Positions 32,420-35,013 of a stretch of 35,013 nt of DNA are shown here, in pieces (position 1 is the stretch's first letter; each line of letters starts with the position of its first letter). The DNA comes from Propionibacteriaceae bacterium. Lineage in GTDB: Bacteria > Actinomycetota > Actinomycetes > Propionibacteriales > Propionibacteriaceae. Where the stretch lies: NCBI GenBank assembly GCA_031261455.1, contig JAISJP010000013.1:1-35013 (forward strand). Reading direction: 5' to 3'. Both the position numbers and the translations under genes were made by a program. The notes beneath the pieces were generated by a model that did not search any database, was not told where the DNA came from, and saw only the letters and a program-made list of their open reading frames with translations.

Positions 32420-34528
32420 CTAACTTTTGTTCTGAGCGGCTTTGATTACCTCGGCTGCGGCGGCGGGAGGCATGATCTCGTAGCCGTGGAACTCCCGGGT
32501 GAACGTGCCGGTGCCCTTAGCAAGGCCGCGCAGGTCGATGGCGTAGCGCGGCAGTTCGCTCTGCGGCACTAGGGCGCGCACGATGGTGGTGCCCTGTTCG
32601 CCGGAGTCGCTGCCCAGCACCTGACCGCGACGGTTGGAGATGTCCGTCATCACTGCGCCCAGGAACTCGTCACCAATCGTCACCGTCACCGTGTCGAGCG
32701 GCTCCAACAGTCCGATGTTGTTGGGTGTGGCGGCTTCTTTGATAGCCAACTGACCGGCAGTCTGGAACGCCATGTCGGAGGAGTCCACCGGGTGCGACTT
32801 GCCGTCGTCCAAGATGACGCGGATGTCCACCAGCGGGTTTCCGGACACGGTGCCCCGCTCAAGCTGGGCGCGCACGCCCTTTTCGACGCTGGGGATGTAC
32901 TGCCGGGGTACGGAGCCGCCGACAACCTCGTCCACAAACTCGAAGCCCGCGCCGCGCGGCAGCGGCTCGATGCGGATGTGGCACACGCCAAACTGGCCGT
33001 GCCCACCCGACTGCTTCTTGTGCGAACCGGTGGCCTGCGCGGGCGCGATGAACGTCTCCCGCAGTGCCACCTTGACGGGGGCCTCCTCCACGTTGACGCC
33101 GTAGCGGTCTTTCAACCGGGCCATGACTAGGTCTTTGTGGCCCTGGCCCATGGTCCAGATCAGCAGTTGGTCGGTGCCCTCGGCGCGCTGCAACAGCACG
33201 GACGAGTCCTCAACGGTCAGCCGGTTCAACGCGTTGGCGAGCTTGTCCTCGTCGTTGCGGGTGGCCGCCTGCACGGCAATCGGCAACAGGGGAGTGGGGG
33301 CGGGCCATGGCTCGATGACAAGCGGCTTGGCCGGGTCGGTGATGGTGTCAGCCGTCTCCGCCTTCGCCAACTTGGCTAGCAGCACAATCTCGCCCGCAAC
33401 GGCCGTAGTGCGCGAGATCAACTCGGTGCCCTGCGTCACGTTGAAAGCGCCGATACGCTCACTCTCGATATGGTCGGGGTGATGCTCGTCCACATAGAGC
33501 CCAAACAGGCCCTTCTGTCCGGCGATCTGCACTTGAGCGTCGCTCTTCAGGGTGCCGTTGAAGATGCGCACCACCGAGAGTCGCCCAGCGAATGGGTCGG
33601 ACGTGGTGCGGATCACCTGCGCCACCAGCGGGGCGTCCGGGCTAATGTCGCCCAACTCCACCGGGTTGCCGGACATGTCGGACACAGACGCCAACTGACG
33701 ACGCAGCGGGGTGGGGAAGCCGCGCTCGATCAGGCCGATCAGCTCCTCGATACCGATGCCGGACCCCAGCACGGGCAGCACCGGGAAGAACGTGGCGTGA
33801 TACATGGCCTTCATCACGTCGTCGATCATCTCGTCGTTGGGAATCTCCTCCTCCATGAGGTAGGCCTCCATGGCCTCCTCGTCCTCGGATTCGGTGATGA
33901 TTGACTCCACGTAGTCGCCCCGGAAGTCCTCAATTAGGGACAGTTCGTCGGCGTTGGCGTCGCGGGCCTCGCGCTCGCCGGAGGAGTAGTCGTGGGTGCG
34001 CTTTGAGAGAAGCGACAGGTTGCCGATGATTTCACCGGCGTCGTTGACAAACGGAATGTAGGCGGGGTGAACACCGTCGCCAAATGCGGCACGGATGCCG
34101 TCAACTGCCGCTTCAAAGCTGGCGTTCTCGGTGTCGAGCTTGGTGACGACGACCGCACGCGGCATGTTGACCTTACGACACTCGTTCCACAGCACAGCCG
34201 CAGTGGGGTCGATGCCATCGACTGCCGAAACGACGAACACCGCAGCGTCCGCCGCCCGCAACGCTGCCCGCAGGTCGGACACGAAGTCCGGATGGCCGGG
34301 TGCGTCAAGCAGATTGATAATGACATCGTTGTTGGAGATGGTTGCCAGAGCTAGCGCCGATGCACGCTCGGGATCATCTTTTTCTCCGCGATAACCAGGA
34401 ATGCGGGCTTTCAACAGATTTTCAAATAACGTGGTCTTGCCCGAGCCTGCGGAACCGATTAAGACCACGTTTCGCAGGTCTGCCGGGCTGGACACCTTGT
34501 ACTGTATGGGGTTCACCTTTGGACTCAT
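32420..34528 (-). CDS. fusA2: Elongation factor G-like protein (EF-G2/FusA2)
   Basis: A 702-residue translational GTPase with EF-G domain order. G1 is GSAGSGKTT (25-33), G3 DAPGHPD, and G4 reads TKLD instead of the usual NKxD; the RGITI switch-I motif of true EF-G is missing (ERASALALAT stands near it). Domains II, III, IV (SHKKQSGGHGQFGVCHI, PRQYIPSVEKGV) and V (IKEAATPNNIGLLEPLDTV...REFHGYEIMPP) follow. Such EF-G-like proteins are common in actinobacteria beside the true fusA; their role is not settled. I chose ATG 34528 with a -10-like CAGAGT 6 nt upstream; the frame is open to 34567. A strong terminator follows. Confidence 0.9.
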   Translation of the reverse strand: MSPKVNPIQYKVSSPADLRNVVLIGSAGSGKTTLFENLLKARIPGYRGEKDDPERASALALATISNNDVIINLLDAPGHPDFVSDLRAALRAADAAVFVVSAVDGIDPTAAVLWNECRKVNMPRAVVVTKLDTENASFEAAVDGIRAAFGDGVHPAYIPFVNDAGEIIGNLSLLSKRTHDYSSGEREARDANADELSLIEDFRGDYVESIITESEDEEAMEAYLMEEEIPNDEMIDDVMKAMYHATFFPVLPVLGSGIGIEELIGLIERGFPTPLRRQLASVSDMSGNPVELGDISPDAPLVAQVIRTTSDPFAGRLSVVRIFNGTLKSDAQVQIAGQKGLFGLYVDEHHPDHIESERIGAFNVTQGTELISRTTAVAGEIVLLAKLAKAETADTITDPAKPLVIEPWPAPTPLLPIAVQAATRNDEDKLANALNRLTVEDSSVLLQRAEGTDQLLIWTMGQGHKDLVMARLKDRYGVNVEEAPVKVALRETFIAPAQATGSHKKQSGGHGQFGVCHIRIEPLPRGAGFEFVDEVVGGSVPRQYIPSVEKGVRAQLERGTVSGNPLVDIRVILDDGKSHPVDSSDMAFQTAGQLAIKEAATPNNIGLLEPLDTVTVTIGDEFLGAVMTDISNRRGQVLGSDSGEQGTTIVRALVPQSELPRYAIDLRGLAKGTGTFTREFHGYEIMPPAAAAEVIKAAQNKS

Positions 34529-34534
34529 GGTTTG

Positions 34535-34563
34535 ACTCTGCCACCTTGTTGCAGACGCCGCAA
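34535..34563 (-). promoter_or_regulatory. Probable fusA2 promoter
   Basis: Minus-strand TTGCGG (34563-34558) and CAGAGT (34540-34535) are 17 bp apart, and the -10 ends 6 nt before ATG 34528, again a leaderless layout. The first base of the -10 is off consensus. Confidence 0.4.
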
Positions 34564-34575
34564 CCACTTTTGGCT

Positions 34576-34602
34576 AATTGGGTGGACGAACTGTGATGGA
34601 TT
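34576..34602 (+). repeat. Intergenic direct repeat, copy 1
   Basis: AATTGGGTGGACGAACTG and the following TGATGGATT recur at 34735-34761 with 24 of 27 bases identical. Both copies lie in the 383-nt gap between fusA2 and rplM. Confidence 0.6.
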
Positions 34603-34656
34603 CTACGACTCCGCCATGTGGCTCCGCGCAGAGTGACGCTGTAGAGTGGGCTTGTC

Positions 34657-34729
34657 TCTCGTCATCCTAGGTGAGTGTTACCGTCATATTGCGTGATCGT
34701 TCTCGTCATCCTGCGCGCAGGCGCAGGAT
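34657..34729 (+). repeat. REP-like palindromic element with a partial second copy
   Basis: ATCCTGCGC (34708-34716) and GCGCAGGAT (34721-34729) form a perfect 9-bp stem around GCAG. The 12-mer TCTCGTCATCCT that leads into it (34701-34712) is repeated exactly at 34657-34668, where the palindrome is lost. The GTCATCCTG...CAGGATCC layout resembles dispersed intergenic palindromes of other bacteria. No other copy was seen in this window. Confidence 0.55.
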
Positions 34730-34734
34730 CCACC

Positions 34735-34761
34735 AATTGGGTGGTCGGACTGTGATGGTTT
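34735..34761 (+). repeat. Intergenic direct repeat, copy 2
   Basis: Second copy of the 27-nt repeat at 34576, directly beside the REP-like palindrome. The gap from 34762 to 34911 holds no gene and no clear terminator or promoter, although it must contain the rplM leader. Confidence 0.6.
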
Positions 34762-34911
34762 GACCTAGAGGGTCTTAAACGGGTAGTCTGAACCGCTGTT
34801 GCGTCTGCGTTTGAACGCGCTCGTTTGATGTCCGATTCGTCGTGTCGTCACTCGCGCAACGCACGAAGACGAACAGCACTTTACAACTTATGGAAGATGG
34901 TCGAAGCAACC

Positions 34912-35013
34912 GTGTCAACGTACAGCCCAAAGCCTGGTGAGATCACTAGGAACTGGCTCGTGATCGACGCAGAAGACGTCGTACTCGGGCGTCTCGCCAC
35001 GACAGTGGCGAAT
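34912..35013 (+). CDS. rplM: 50S ribosomal protein L13, first 34 residues (3' end outside the window)
   Basis: The frame from GTG 34912 reads [15 protein letters not shown], then [19 protein letters not shown], the N-terminus of L13, and runs off the window. L13 is an early 50S assembly protein, usually followed by rpsI. The GTG matches the usual start of actinobacterial L13 proteins. An in-frame ATG at 34897 would add five residues; a GGAAG lies 16-20 nt before the GTG and right at that ATG, so the start is not fully certain. Confidence 0.93.
   Translation, partial: MSTYSPKPGEITRNWLVIDAEDVVLGRLATTVAN

Noticed and set aside
1..35013. CRISPR array, insertion sequence, prophage or riboswitch
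   Set aside because: No regularly spaced repeats, transposase or integrase motifs, phage structural genes or recognisable riboswitch cores were seen on either strand.

Overview
The window is a 35 kb stretch of a GC-rich, Gram-positive chromosome, most probably from an actinobacterium (Actinomycetota; I would guess the Actinomycetales side but cannot fix family or genus). The reasons are the high-GC codon use, the infC-rpmI-rplT-trmH...pheST order, the argCJBDR operon, a MptB-type polyprenol-mannose mannosyltransferase, an EF-G-like FusA2 protein, and many genes whose -10 box (TANNNT) lies only 6-7 nt before the start codon, as expected for leaderless mRNAs. Most of the window is housekeeping DNA. 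No CRISPR array, IS element, prophage or rRNA was seen.

Layout. (1) 1-2037, + strand: the 3' end of infC, then rpmI, rplT and a SpoU-type rRNA methyltransferase gene. (2) 2178-6335: an accessory island inserted between the methyltransferase and pheS. It holds a VapBC-type toxin-antitoxin pair, two divergent AAA_14/DUF4143 ATPase genes with a striking 43-bp AT-rich double palindrome between them, and the decayed remains of a Fic gene. (3) 6418-10592: pheS, pheT and a TetR regulator. (4) 10691-15709: arginine biosynthesis, argC-argJ-argB-argD-argR, preceded by a pair of ARG-box-like palindromes; argF, argG and argH are not here. (5) 15801-15987: tRNA-Asp and tRNA-Phe, followed at once by a ThrE-type amino-acid exporter gene. 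(6) 17554-22007, - strand: an M13 metalloprotease gene followed by an LTA-synthase-like membrane sulfatase/phosphoglycerol transferase gene. (7) 22127-26741: an orphan solute-binding lipoprotein (+), then, all on the - strand, the mannosyltransferase, an M20 peptidase and greA. (8) 26768-29968: sodA (-), then an ABC-2 type exporter ATPase and permease (+). (9) 29952-34528, - strand: trmB-truA-RsmC-like methyltransferase operon and fusA2. (10) 34529-35013: a repeat-rich intergenic region and the first 34 codons of rplM.

How it fits together. Translation and RNA modification dominate: IF-3, L35, L20, L13, PheRS, tRNA-Asp/Phe, TrmH, TrmB, TruA, an RsmC-like methyltransferase and FusA2. The arg cluster makes the intermediates up to ornithine and carries its own repressor. 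The envelope genes (LTA-synthase-like protein, mannosyltransferase, lipoprotein, exporters) form a second theme. The most intriguing region is the 2.1-6.3 kb island, in particular the divergent ATPase pair and its palindromic control-like site.
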